The position numbers and the translations under genes were made by a program. Of a stretch of DNA of 38,963 nt, positions 32,075 to 38,963 are shown in pieces. Location of the stretch: positions 1 through 38,963 of the forward strand of contig JAINDK010000014.1 of NCBI GenBank assembly GCA_019931185.1, in the 5' to 3' direction. Source of the DNA: Bryobacter sp. CoA8 C33. Its GTDB lineage: Bacteria; Acidobacteriota; Terriglobia; Bryobacterales; Bryobacteraceae. Below the pieces are notes generated by a model that saw only the letters and a list, made by a program, of their open reading frames with translations, ran no database searches and was not told the origin of the DNA. Numbering within the stretch: position 1 is the stretch's first letter; each line of letters starts with the position of its first letter.

Positions 32075-34489
32075 ATGGCGCTTTATTGTGATGTGTGTTT
32101 ACCGGTGCCGCTGGACCAGCCGTTCACGTATGGGTTGACGGGGGAGTGGCGGGAGGAGGCGCGGGTGGGGGCGCGGGTGCTGGTGCCGTTTCAGCAGCGG
32201 AAGTTGAGCGGGACGATTCTGCGGCTGCATGATGAAAAGCCGGAGTACAAGGTGAGGCAGGTGGAGAAGCTGCTCGACCGGGAGCCGGTGTTTGACGAGA
32301 AGCTGGTGGGGCTGGGGCTGTGGGTGGCGAAGTATTACTGCGCGCCGGTGGGGGAAGTATTCCGGATCATGGCGCCGCTGGGGGGGCAAGTGAAGCGGAG
32401 CCGGGTATGGGGTTTGACGGAGGCGGGGCGGAGCGTGGCGCGGCAGAGCTTATTGGGGATCGTGGAGGCGAGTGATCCGGCGCTGGTGGTGATGAAGGCG
32501 CTCGATGAAAGGGGGATGACGGTGGAGGGGTTGAAGAGGCGGGTGGGGGAGGCGGGGGAGATTTTGAAGGAGTTTCAGAAGAAGGGGTGGGTGCGGGTGG
32601 AGGAAGAGGCGCAGGAGAAGGATCCGTTGCGGGCGCCGGCGTCGAAGTTGAATGTGGAGGAGGTGGGGGGGGAGACGGAGGAGAAGCTGGGGAAGTGGGA
32701 GAGGGAGTTGCTGGCGTATCTGCATTTGCATCCGGGGGCGCATCCGCTCGATGAGGTCGATCGACTGGTGAAGAATGCGAGTGTGAGTGCGCGGGGGCTG
32801 GCGCGGCGGGGTCTGGTGAAGCTGACGCCGCGGATGAGCGCGATCCGGGCGGTGGGGGCGGGGCGGGCGCACCGGCTGAATGCGGCGCAGGAGGCGGCGT
32901 ATGAGGAGATCGCCAAGAGCATAGCGGGGGGAGAGTATGGGGCATTTTTATTGCAAGGGGTGACGGGAAGCGGGAAGACGGAGGTGTATTTGAGAGCGAT
33001 CGAGGCGGCGCTCGAGGCGGGGCGGAGTGCGTTGTTGCTGGTGCCGGAGATTGCGTTGACGCCGCAGGTGGCGGGGCAGTTCGCGGTGCGGTTTGGGGAG
33101 CGGGTGGCGATTCTGCATAGTGCGTTTGGGGAGAGTGAGCGGGCGGAGTATTGGCGGCGGATCCGGCGAGGGGAGGCGCGGGTGGTGGTGGGGACGCGGA
33201 GCGCGGTGTTTGCGCCGCTGCCGGATTTGGGGTTGATTCTGGTGGATGAGGAGCATGATGGGAGTTATAAGCAGGAGGAGACGCCGCGGTATAACGGGCG
33301 GGATGTGGCGGTGGTGAGGGCGAGGCAGATCGGGGCGACGGTGGTATTGGGGAGTGCGACGCCGGCGATGGAGACGCGCTATAACGCGGAGCGGGGCAAG
33401 TACCGGAAGCTGATGTTGCCGGAGCGGATCGAGCAGAGGCCGATGCCGGTGGTGGAGGTGGTGGATCTGCGGCAGGAGTATTTGGAGACGAAGAAGAATG
33501 CGTTGTTTTCGCGGCGGCTGGTGGAGGCGGTACGGGAGAAGTTGAAGGCGGGCGAGCAGGCGATGTTGCTGATGAACCGGCGGGGATTTTCGAGTTTCGT
33601 GGCGTGCCGGGGATGTGGGTACCGGGTGGAGTGTGTGAACTGTTCGGTGACGTTGACGTATCACCGGCGGGATGGGCGGCTGCTGTGTCATTACTGCGGG
33701 TATGCCGAGCGGGTGCCGGAGCGGTGTGTGAAGTGCGACAGCGAGCACATACAGTTTATTGGGAGCGGGAGCGAGAAGATCGAGGAGGAGTTGCGGGAGG
33801 CGTTTCCGGAGGCGCGGGTGGCGCGGATGGACCGGGACACGATCCGATCGAAGGGGGATTATGAGGAGATTCTGAACGGGTTCCGGGAGGGGAGCTACGA
33901 CATTCTGGTGGGGACGCAGATGATCGCCAAGGGGCATGATATTCCGAATGTGACGCTGGTGGGGATTGTGAACGCGGATATTGGGTTGGGGATGCCGGAT
34001 TTTCGGGCGGCGGAGCGGACGTTTCAATTGTTGACGCAGGCGGCGGGGCGGGCGGGGCGAGGGGGGCTGGCGGGGAGTGTGATCCTGCAGACGATCAATC
34101 CGGAGCATTATGCGGTGCGCTATAGCGCGGCGCAGGACTATGAGTTGTTTCATGCGAAGGAATTGCAGTTTCGCAAGGTGATGAAGTATCCGCCGTTCGC
34201 GGCGCTGGCGAATGTGGTGTTTCGGAGCGAGAGGCAGGAAGAGGCGCTGGCGATGAGCGGGGAGATCGGGGAGATGTTGAAGGAGGAGAAGGAGGGGGTG
34301 AGGGTGTTGGGGCCGGCGGAGGCGCCGGTGCCGCGGGTGAAGAAGGAGTTCCGGTATCAGATGCTGATCAAGGCAGGGCAGAGGGCGAGGCTGGCGGAGG
34401 TGATCGGGAAGGTGAGGAAGCGGGCGGGGGAGCGGGGCTGGCCGGCGACGGCGGTGGTGGTGGATGTGGATCCGTTGAATTTGTTATGA
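32075..34489 (+). CDS. priA: primosomal protein N', replication restart helicase PriA
   Basis: This is an 804-residue superfamily 2 helicase. The N-terminal 3'-end-binding domain (residues 1-100, DVCLPVPLDQPFTYGL) precedes a winged-helix region. Walker A is GVTGSGKTEVY (K301), and the DEEH box is at 391-394. The cysteine cluster (about 510-560: CRGCGYRVECVNCS, then CHYCGYAE and CVKCDSEHI) binds two zinc ions. TQMIAKGHDIPNVTLVG and TQAAGRAGRG are the later helicase motifs. PriA reloads the replisome at stalled forks. Its length is in the normal bacterial range (about 730-820). The stop overlaps the next start as ATGA. Confidence 0.95.
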   Translation: MALYCDVCLPVPLDQPFTYGLTGEWREEARVGARVLVPFQQRKLSGTILRLHDEKPEYKVRQVEKLLDREPVFDEKLVGLGLWVAKYYCAPVGEVFRIMAPLGGQVKRSRVWGLTEAGRSVARQSLLGIVEASDPALVVMKALDERGMTVEGLKRRVGEAGEILKEFQKKGWVRVEEEAQEKDPLRAPASKLNVEEVGGETEEKLGKWERELLAYLHLHPGAHPLDEVDRLVKNASVSARGLARRGLVKLTPRMSAIRAVGAGRAHRLNAAQEAAYEEIAKSIAGGEYGAFLLQGVTGSGKTEVYLRAIEAALEAGRSALLLVPEIALTPQVAGQFAVRFGERVAILHSAFGESERAEYWRRIRRGEARVVVGTRSAVFAPLPDLGLILVDEEHDGSYKQEETPRYNGRDVAVVRARQIGATVVLGSATPAMETRYNAERGKYRKLMLPERIEQRPMPVVEVVDLRQEYLETKKNALFSRRLVEAVREKLKAGEQAMLLMNRRGFSSFVACRGCGYRVECVNCSVTLTYHRRDGRLLCHYCGYAERVPERCVKCDSEHIQFIGSGSEKIEEELREAFPEARVARMDRDTIRSKGDYEEILNGFREGSYDILVGTQMIAKGHDIPNVTLVGIVNADIGLGMPDFRAAERTFQLLTQAAGRAGRGGLAGSVILQTINPEHYAVRYSAAQDYELFHAKELQFRKVMKYPPFAALANVVFRSERQEEALAMSGEIGEMLKEEKEGVRVLGPAEAPVPRVKKEFRYQMLIKAGQRARLAEVIGKVRKRAGERGWPATAVVVDVDPLNLL

Positions 34490-35277
34490 GGGAGAAGCGG
34501 AGGCAGTTGCGGGAGAATCTGGAGGCGACGTTGCGGACGTTCGCGGCGGTGCGGGGGAGCGGGGAGGTGTGGGAGGAGGAGGGGTTGATGTGTGTGTATT
34601 CGGGGCTGCCGGGGGCGGTGTTCAATACGGTGATGCTGACGGAGGAGGTGAGGGAGGAGCGGGAACTGGCGGTGAAGCTGGAGTATGTGGAGGCGATGTA
34701 CCGGGCGAGGCGGGCGCGGTGGAGCTTATGGTTGCTCGAGTATTTGCTGGCGCCGGGGGTGGGGGAGAAGGTGGGGCGGGCGATGGAGCGCTATGGGGGG
34801 AGGAAGGTGTCGGTGGGGTGGGGGATGCATGCGGCGGGGATTGTGAAGCCGCGGCGGAAGCTGCCGGAACTGGAGGTGGTGCGGGTGGAGCGGCCGGCGC
34901 AGCGGTATGATTTTTGCCAGGTGATGGGGATGGCGTTCCGGACGCCGCTGGGGACGTTTTTGGATGTGTATCACAGTGAGAGTTACTGGCGGGAGGGATT
35001 GCGCGGGTATGTGGCGTATGCGGGGGGGATGGCGGTGGGGACGGCGTGTGTGATGGGAGCGGCGGGGGTGGTGGGGGTGTATGGGGTGGCGGTATTGCCG
35101 GAGATGCAGCGGATTGGGATCGGGGAGCGGGTGGTGCGGTATGCGATCGGGGAGGGGCAGAGGGAGACGGGGAATGAGGAATGTGTGCTGGAGGCGAGCG
35201 AGATGGCCGCGGGATTGTACCGGAGATTGGGCTTTGAGGCGGTGACGGGGGTGAGTGTTTACAACGCGGGCGGCTAG
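34486..35277 (+). CDS. GNAT-family N-acetyltransferase
   Basis: This is a 263-residue protein. The C-terminal half holds a GNAT fold: VGVYGVAVLPEMQRIGIGERVVRYAI is motif A, with the acetyl-CoA-binding Q-R-x-G-x-G, and ASEMAAGLYRRLGFEAV is motif B. The N-terminal 110 residues (VRGSGEVWEEEGLMCVYSGLPGAVFNTVM) form a second GNAT-like or unrelated domain. The substrate is unknown. It overlaps priA by 4 nt and lies 57 bp before the TPR gene, so it is probably cotranscribed. Confidence 0.85.
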   Translation: MREKRRQLRENLEATLRTFAAVRGSGEVWEEEGLMCVYSGLPGAVFNTVMLTEEVREERELAVKLEYVEAMYRARRARWSLWLLEYLLAPGVGEKVGRAMERYGGRKVSVGWGMHAAGIVKPRRKLPELEVVRVERPAQRYDFCQVMGMAFRTPLGTFLDVYHSESYWREGLRGYVAYAGGMAVGTACVMGAAGVVGVYGVAVLPEMQRIGIGERVVRYAIGEGQRETGNEECVLEASEMAAGLYRRLGFEAVTGVSVYNAGG

Positions 35278-35334
35278 GGGCGCTACAATAAGCGGGTGGG
35301 TTCGTTGCGGACGAACCTGCGCTATAGGAATTTC

Positions 35335-35871
35335 ATGCAAAAGAGCAATCCCAAGACGGCGGCCAAGAACGCCAGCCGTACGCCGGCACCCAGTGTGGAG
35401 AAGCCGAACCAGCAGAAGGCGTTCGATACGGCGATGCAGGCATTTCATCAGAGGGACTTCGCGAAGGCGAAGCAGTTATTCGAAGCGGCGGCGGAAGGGC
35501 CGGCGCGCGAGATTGGATATGCCGCGCGGCAGCACGCGTCGATGTGCGAGCAGCGGTTGAAGAAGACAGCGGTGAAGCTGGAGACGGCGGAGGATCACTA
35601 CAACTATGGAGTGAGCCTGATGAACCAGCGGGACCTGGAGGGAGCGCAGGCGAGTCTCGAGAAGGCATTGAAGCAGGAAGGGGGAGACCATGTGCATTAC
35701 GCGCTGGCGTTGGTGCTGGGGCTGAAGCAGGATGTGGAGGGGGCGTTGGAGCATTTGAAGAAAGCGATCGAGTTGGCGCCGCGGAACCGGGCGGCGGCGC
35801 ACAACGATCCGGACTTCGCGGAACTGATGCAGCACCCGGCGATCCGGGAGTTGCTGGCTGGCGCGCGCTGA
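35335..35871 (+). CDS. tetratricopeptide-repeat protein
   Basis: This is a 178-residue soluble protein with TPR-type helix pairs: QKAFDTAMQAFHQRDFAKAKQLFEAA, then ETAEDHYNYGVSLMNQRDLEGAQASLEKAL and HVHYALALVLGLKQDVEGALEHLKKAIELAP. TPR proteins serve as interaction scaffolds; the partner is unknown. ATG at 35335 follows AGGA by 6 bp and is preferred to GTG at 35296. A TACAAT -10 box at 35284-35289 lies upstream with a poorly spaced TTTACA (20 bp), so a promoter is possible but weak. The stop and the yvcK ribosome site overlap. Confidence 0.85.
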   Translation: MQKSNPKTAAKNASRTPAPSVEKPNQQKAFDTAMQAFHQRDFAKAKQLFEAAAEGPAREIGYAARQHASMCEQRLKKTAVKLETAEDHYNYGVSLMNQRDLEGAQASLEKALKQEGGDHVHYALALVLGLKQDVEGALEHLKKAIELAPRNRAAAHNDPDFAELMQHPAIRELLAGAR

Positions 35872-35877
35872 GGAGTT

Positions 35878-36900
35878 ATGATCGCGCCGCCGCCGGGGTA
35901 CCGTGATGGGACGGGGCCGCTGCGCATTGTCGTGGTGGGGGGCGGGACGGGGCTATCGACGCTATTGAACGGGCTGAAGCAATATGCGCGGCGGGGAGAG
36001 GTGGATTTGTGCGCGATTGTGACGGTGACGGATGATGGGGGGAGTTCGGGGCGGCTGAGGCGGGAGTTTGACATACTGCCGCCGGGGGATATCCGGAACT
36101 GCATGGTGGCGTTGAGCGAGGATGAAACGTTGCTATCGCAACTATTTCAATATCGTTTTGAGACGGGGCGGGGCTTGGTGGGGCATAGCTTTGGGAATCT
36201 GTTTCTGACGGCATTGACGCATGTGACGGGGGATTTTCCGCGGGCGGTGCGGGTGTCGAGCGAGGTGTTGGCGATCTATGGGAGGATTTATCCGTCGACG
36301 ACGGCGAATGTGGGGTTGCGGGCGGTGATGGGGGACGGGAGTGTGGTGGAGGGGGAGACGCGGATCAGCCGGAGCCGGAAGCGGATCGAGAGGCTGGAGT
36401 TGACGCCGGGGAAGGTGAAGCCGCTGAAGGAGGCGCTGGAGGCGATCGCGGCGGCGGATCTGATCAGTCTGGGGCCGGGGAGCTTGTATACGAGCGTGAT
36501 TCCGAATCTGCTGGTGGATGGAGTGGCGCGGGCGATCCGGCGGAGCCGGGCGGGGAAGGTGTATTTCGCGAATCTGATGTGGCAGCCGTGGGAGACGATG
36601 GGGTATTCGGCGGCGGACCATGTGGGGGCGATCGAGCGGCATGGGGGCTGGGGGACGATGGAGAAGGTGGTGTTGAACGAGACGGAGCTGAAGGGGGTGC
36701 AGAGGCGGCTGTATGCGGCGAGCAAGGTGTATCCGGTGGAGATGGATACGCCGCGGATCGAGGAGATGGGCTATGAGGTGGTGAAGCGGCCGTTGCTGGC
36801 CAAGGGGGAGAAGGTGAGGCATGATCCGGCGGCGGTGGCGCGGGTGGCGGTGGAGTTGGCGGCGGAGGCGCGGGTGAGGAACAATGCAAGGCAGGAGTGA
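35878..36900 (+). CDS. gluconeogenesis factor YvcK/CofD-like protein
   Basis: This is a 340-residue protein of the CofD/YvcK (UPF0052) family, with the Rossmann-type N-terminus RIVVVGGGTGLSTLLNGL and TVTDDGGSSGRLRREF, followed by GDIRNCMVAL, GHSFGNLFLTAL and ADLISLGPGSLYTSVIPNLLV. YvcK binds UDP-sugars and is needed for growth on gluconeogenic carbon sources and for cell-wall homeostasis in Bacillus. The next gene, glmU, makes UDP-N-acetylglucosamine, which fits this role. It starts at ATG 35878, 2 bp after AGGAG. Confidence 0.92.
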   Translation: MIAPPPGYRDGTGPLRIVVVGGGTGLSTLLNGLKQYARRGEVDLCAIVTVTDDGGSSGRLRREFDILPPGDIRNCMVALSEDETLLSQLFQYRFETGRGLVGHSFGNLFLTALTHVTGDFPRAVRVSSEVLAIYGRIYPSTTANVGLRAVMGDGSVVEGETRISRSRKRIERLELTPGKVKPLKEALEAIAAADLISLGPGSLYTSVIPNLLVDGVARAIRRSRAGKVYFANLMWQPWETMGYSAADHVGAIERHGGWGTMEKVVLNETELKGVQRRLYAASKVYPVEMDTPRIEEMGYEVVKRPLLAKGEKVRHDPAAVARVAVELAAEARVRNNARQE

Positions 36901-36910
36901 GGGCAGAGAG

Positions 36911-38302
36911 ATGGAAACAAAATTGAGCGCGATTGTTTTGGCGGCGGGGCTGGGGACGCGGATGAAGAGCCGGAAGGCGAAGGTGTTGCATGAGGCCGGG
37001 GGGCAGGCGCTGGTGGAGCATGTGCTGGACGCGGCGGGGGCATGGATTGCGGCGGAGCGGACGATTGTGGTGGTGGGGCATCAGGCGGAGGAGGTGAAGG
37101 CGCTGTTGGGGCGGCGGGGGTGCCGGTTCGCGGTGCAGAGGGAGCAGAAGGGGACGGGGCACGCGGTGGCGATATGTGAGGGGGAGGCGGAGCGGGCGGG
37201 GCGGACGGGGCGGACGGTGATTCTGTATGGGGACTGTCCGTTGTTGACGGCGGAGACGATCGGGAAGCTGGTGCGGGCGCAGGAGCGGGGGGGCGTGGCG
37301 GCGACGTTGATTACAACGGTGTTGGAGGAGCCGGCGGGGTATGGGCGTATCTTGCGGGGGGAAGATGGGCGGGTGACGGCGATTGTGGAGGAGAAGGCGG
37401 CGACGGCGGAGCAGAAGAAGATCGGGGAGATCAATTCGGGGATTTATTGCATCGAGTCGGAGGTGTTGTGGAAGTATGTAGGGCGGCTGAAGCCGAACCC
37501 GGCATCGGGGGAAGTGTATTTGACGGATCTGGTGGAGGTGATGGAGGGGGATGGGCTGCGGGTGGAGGCGCTGGTGGTGGAGGATGCGACGGAGATCCTG
37601 GGGATTAACCAGAGGGTGGAGTTGGCGGCGGCGGACGGGATCCTACGAGGGAGGAAGGCGCGGGAGCTGATGCTGGGCGGGGTGACGATCCGGCAGCCGG
37701 AGACGGTGTCGATCGACAGCAAAGTGGAGGTGGGGCAGGATACGGTGATCGGGGCGTTTGCGCAGATCGGGGGGAGGACGAGGATCGGGGCGGAGTGTGT
37801 GGTGGGGGCGGGGAGCGTGATTCGGGATAGCGTGCTGGGGGATGGGGTGAAGGTGGGGGAGTATTGTTTTGTGGGGACGAGCGTGGTGGAGGAGGGGGCG
37901 GAGATTGGGCCGTTCAGCCGGTTGCGGATGGAGAATCATGTTGGGGAGGGGGCGCAGATCGGGAACTTCGTGGAGTTGAAGAAGACGCGGTTTGGGGCGG
38001 GGTCGAAGGCGATGCATCTAGCGTATTTGGGGGATAGCGATATTGGGGCGGGGGTGAATATCGGGGCGGGGACGATTACTTGTAACTACGATGGGGTGGC
38101 GAAGCACCGGACGGAGATCGGGGAGGGGGTGTTTGTGGGGAGTAACTCGACGCTGGTGGCGCCGGTGCGGATTGAGGGGGCGAGTTATGTAGCGGCGGGG
38201 AGTGTAATTACCGAGACGGTACCGCGGGAAGCGCTGGCGCTGGGGCGGAGCCGTCAGACGGTGAAGCCGGGGTGGGTGAAGAGGAGGAGGGGAGGGGAGT
38301 GA
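36911..38302 (+). CDS. glmU: bifunctional N-acetylglucosamine-1-phosphate uridyltransferase / glucosamine-1-phosphate acetyltransferase
   Basis: This 463-residue enzyme makes UDP-N-acetylglucosamine for peptidoglycan. The N-terminal pyrophosphorylase domain (residues 1-230) has LAAGLGTRMKSRKAKVLH, GTGHAV, YGDCPLL and NSGIYC. The C-terminal left-handed beta-helix (250-450) has repeated hexapeptides (VEVGQDTVIGAFAQIGG, GSVIRDSVLGDGVKVGE), then HLAYLGDSDIGAGVNIGAGTITCNYDG and a final VAAGSVITETVP, where acetyl transfer occurs. ATG at 36911 gives the normal start; an upstream start at 36884 would lie inside the previous gene. Confidence 0.95.
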   Translation: METKLSAIVLAAGLGTRMKSRKAKVLHEAGGQALVEHVLDAAGAWIAAERTIVVVGHQAEEVKALLGRRGCRFAVQREQKGTGHAVAICEGEAERAGRTGRTVILYGDCPLLTAETIGKLVRAQERGGVAATLITTVLEEPAGYGRILRGEDGRVTAIVEEKAATAEQKKIGEINSGIYCIESEVLWKYVGRLKPNPASGEVYLTDLVEVMEGDGLRVEALVVEDATEILGINQRVELAAADGILRGRKARELMLGGVTIRQPETVSIDSKVEVGQDTVIGAFAQIGGRTRIGAECVVGAGSVIRDSVLGDGVKVGEYCFVGTSVVEEGAEIGPFSRLRMENHVGEGAQIGNFVELKKTRFGAGSKAMHLAYLGDSDIGAGVNIGAGTITCNYDGVAKHRTEIGEGVFVGSNSTLVAPVRIEGASYVAAGSVITETVPREALALGRSRQTVKPGWVKRRRGGE

Positions 38303-38780
38303 GATTACCCTCCTTCCGGTTGAGCCACTCTCAACAATCTCTTCCGCCAGCAGTGCCATCCATCCTTCGTCCCCGCATCATATCCCACCGCCCCTCCTTC
38401 CCCCTGGAAACGCAATCATCCGGCGATCCCTCCTCCCGTCAACGCCGCCCGAGTGTCACTCCGCCAACACCCCGGCGCTCGCTCACCTAATCCAGGATTT
38501 GAACCTGCACCGGCGCCCCGATCAACACCGCTCAAAACCTCTCGCCCGTTCGCGGTAGCTGCCAAATCGGGCCCTTGCAGCCCAAACGCTCGGAGATCGC
38601 GCGCCTCTTCGAGAGCCCACTTCCGCCAATCCAGATCGAGATGGCGCCCGTAGCCAGCCGGAGCGAAATCATACACGCGCTCGATCGGTTGGCCGCTGCC
38701 GCGCGAAATCGCGTGACGCTTCAGCCACGCCACCTCAGTCAATGGCCACTTCCGATTCAAGTAGACCTAAGCCCGGCTTA
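38303..38780. other. intergenic region of C-rich, non-host composition with a possible minus-strand reading frame
   Basis: No recognisable gene. The stretch 38310-38480 is C-rich, the reverse of the host's plus-strand G bias, so it may be an inverted or foreign segment. A minus-strand frame from 38760 to 38416 (114 codons) reads NRKWPLTEVAWLKRHAISRG and DLDWRKWALEEARDLRAFG with coding-like codon use, but it matches no family I recognise and ends in low-complexity sequence. It could be a decayed gene tail next to the insertion sequence. Confidence 0.35.
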
Positions 38781-38963
38781 CTATAACGCATAGCCGCGAT
38801 GGCGGAAGCAGTTGGCAATGATCTGCTTGGAAACGGTGTCAAGCGCACTGGGGATAGCCAGATCGAGATCTTCGAGGGATCGGGCCTTGCATTTCGGCAA
38901 GTGTTGTTTGACAACGGACCAACACGCCTCAATGGGATTGAAGTCTGGCGAGTAGGGCGGCAA
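38781..38963 (-). CDS. IS630-family transposase, C-terminal part (continues beyond the window)
   Basis: The last 60 residues of a transposase are visible: PPYSPDFNPIEACWSVVKQHL, the DDE_3 motif of the IS630 group with its third catalytic Glu in NPIE, followed by a helical tail. The frame is open at the window edge, so the gene continues to the right. Whether the full copy is active cannot be judged. Confidence 0.8.
   Translation of the reverse strand: MPPYSPDFNPIEACWSVVKQHLPKCKARSLEDLDLAIPSALDTVSKQIIANCFRHRGYAL

Noticed and set aside
38485-38520. A tRNA-like T-arm on the minus strand (ggttcaaatcc flanked by a partial stem)
   Set aside because: Only four of five T-stem pairs form and no matching acceptor stem or anticodon arm was found within 90 nt upstream.

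Overview
The window looks like a chromosomal segment of a GC-rich Acidobacteriota bacterium, probably of the Solibacter/Bryobacter type. The reasons are a large serine/threonine kinase with a PD40 propeller, a paralogous 'ANRANA..STGPR' protein of the kind common in that group, and extremely purine-rich host genes. The taxonomic call is inference from gene style, not from a marker gene.

Layout. (1) 1-1745 is a junkyard of decayed insertion sequences: the end of an unidentified element, a truncated IS21-type istA, and a frameshifted IS701-type transposase. (2) 1801-5882, minus strand, is a tightly overlapped operon for assembly of haem-copper oxidase: a CtaA/COX15-like protein, CtaB, an ABC exporter pair, a SCO copper chaperone and a DUF420 protein. 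(3) 5920-12161 holds host genes: a Ser/Thr kinase with a beta-propeller, an alpha/beta hydrolase, a crotonase with a remnant dehydrogenase tail, a redoxin-like protein and an Acidobacteria-type hypothetical protein. (4) 12270-29350 is a foreign defence island. (5) 29603-38302 is a run of plus-strand host genes: ROK kinase, xylulokinase, PriA, a GNAT acetyltransferase, a TPR protein, a YvcK/CofD-type protein and GlmU. (6) 38303-38963 is a C-rich tail ending in an IS630 transposase fragment.

The defence island is a complete type 1 BREX operon (brxA-brxB-brxC-pglX-pglZ-brxL) with two additions. Between pglX and pglZ sit three extra genes: an ArdC-like/ImmA-IrrE metalloprotease, an AlbA_2 (Schlafen-type) protein with a GHKL-like ATPase C-terminus, and a ParA-type ATPase. 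All six genes from pglX to brxL overlap end to start, so the trio is built into the transcript rather than loosely inserted. Directly behind brxL, 2 nt away, is a winged-helix/coiled-coil/two-membrane-helix gene that appears broken (or recoded) by a one-base shift. A strong sigma70-like promoter (TTGACA, 17 nt, TAGAAT) lies in front of brxA, between two copies of a 22-bp inverted-repeat site that look like operators.

The host DNA has an extreme G-over-C excess on the plus strand, whichever strand carries the gene. The skew is nearly absent in the BREX core, intermediate in the ParA gene, and reversed after glmU. This marks the island as a recent arrival and is itself unusual. All functional calls rest on motifs and gene order; no database search was possible.
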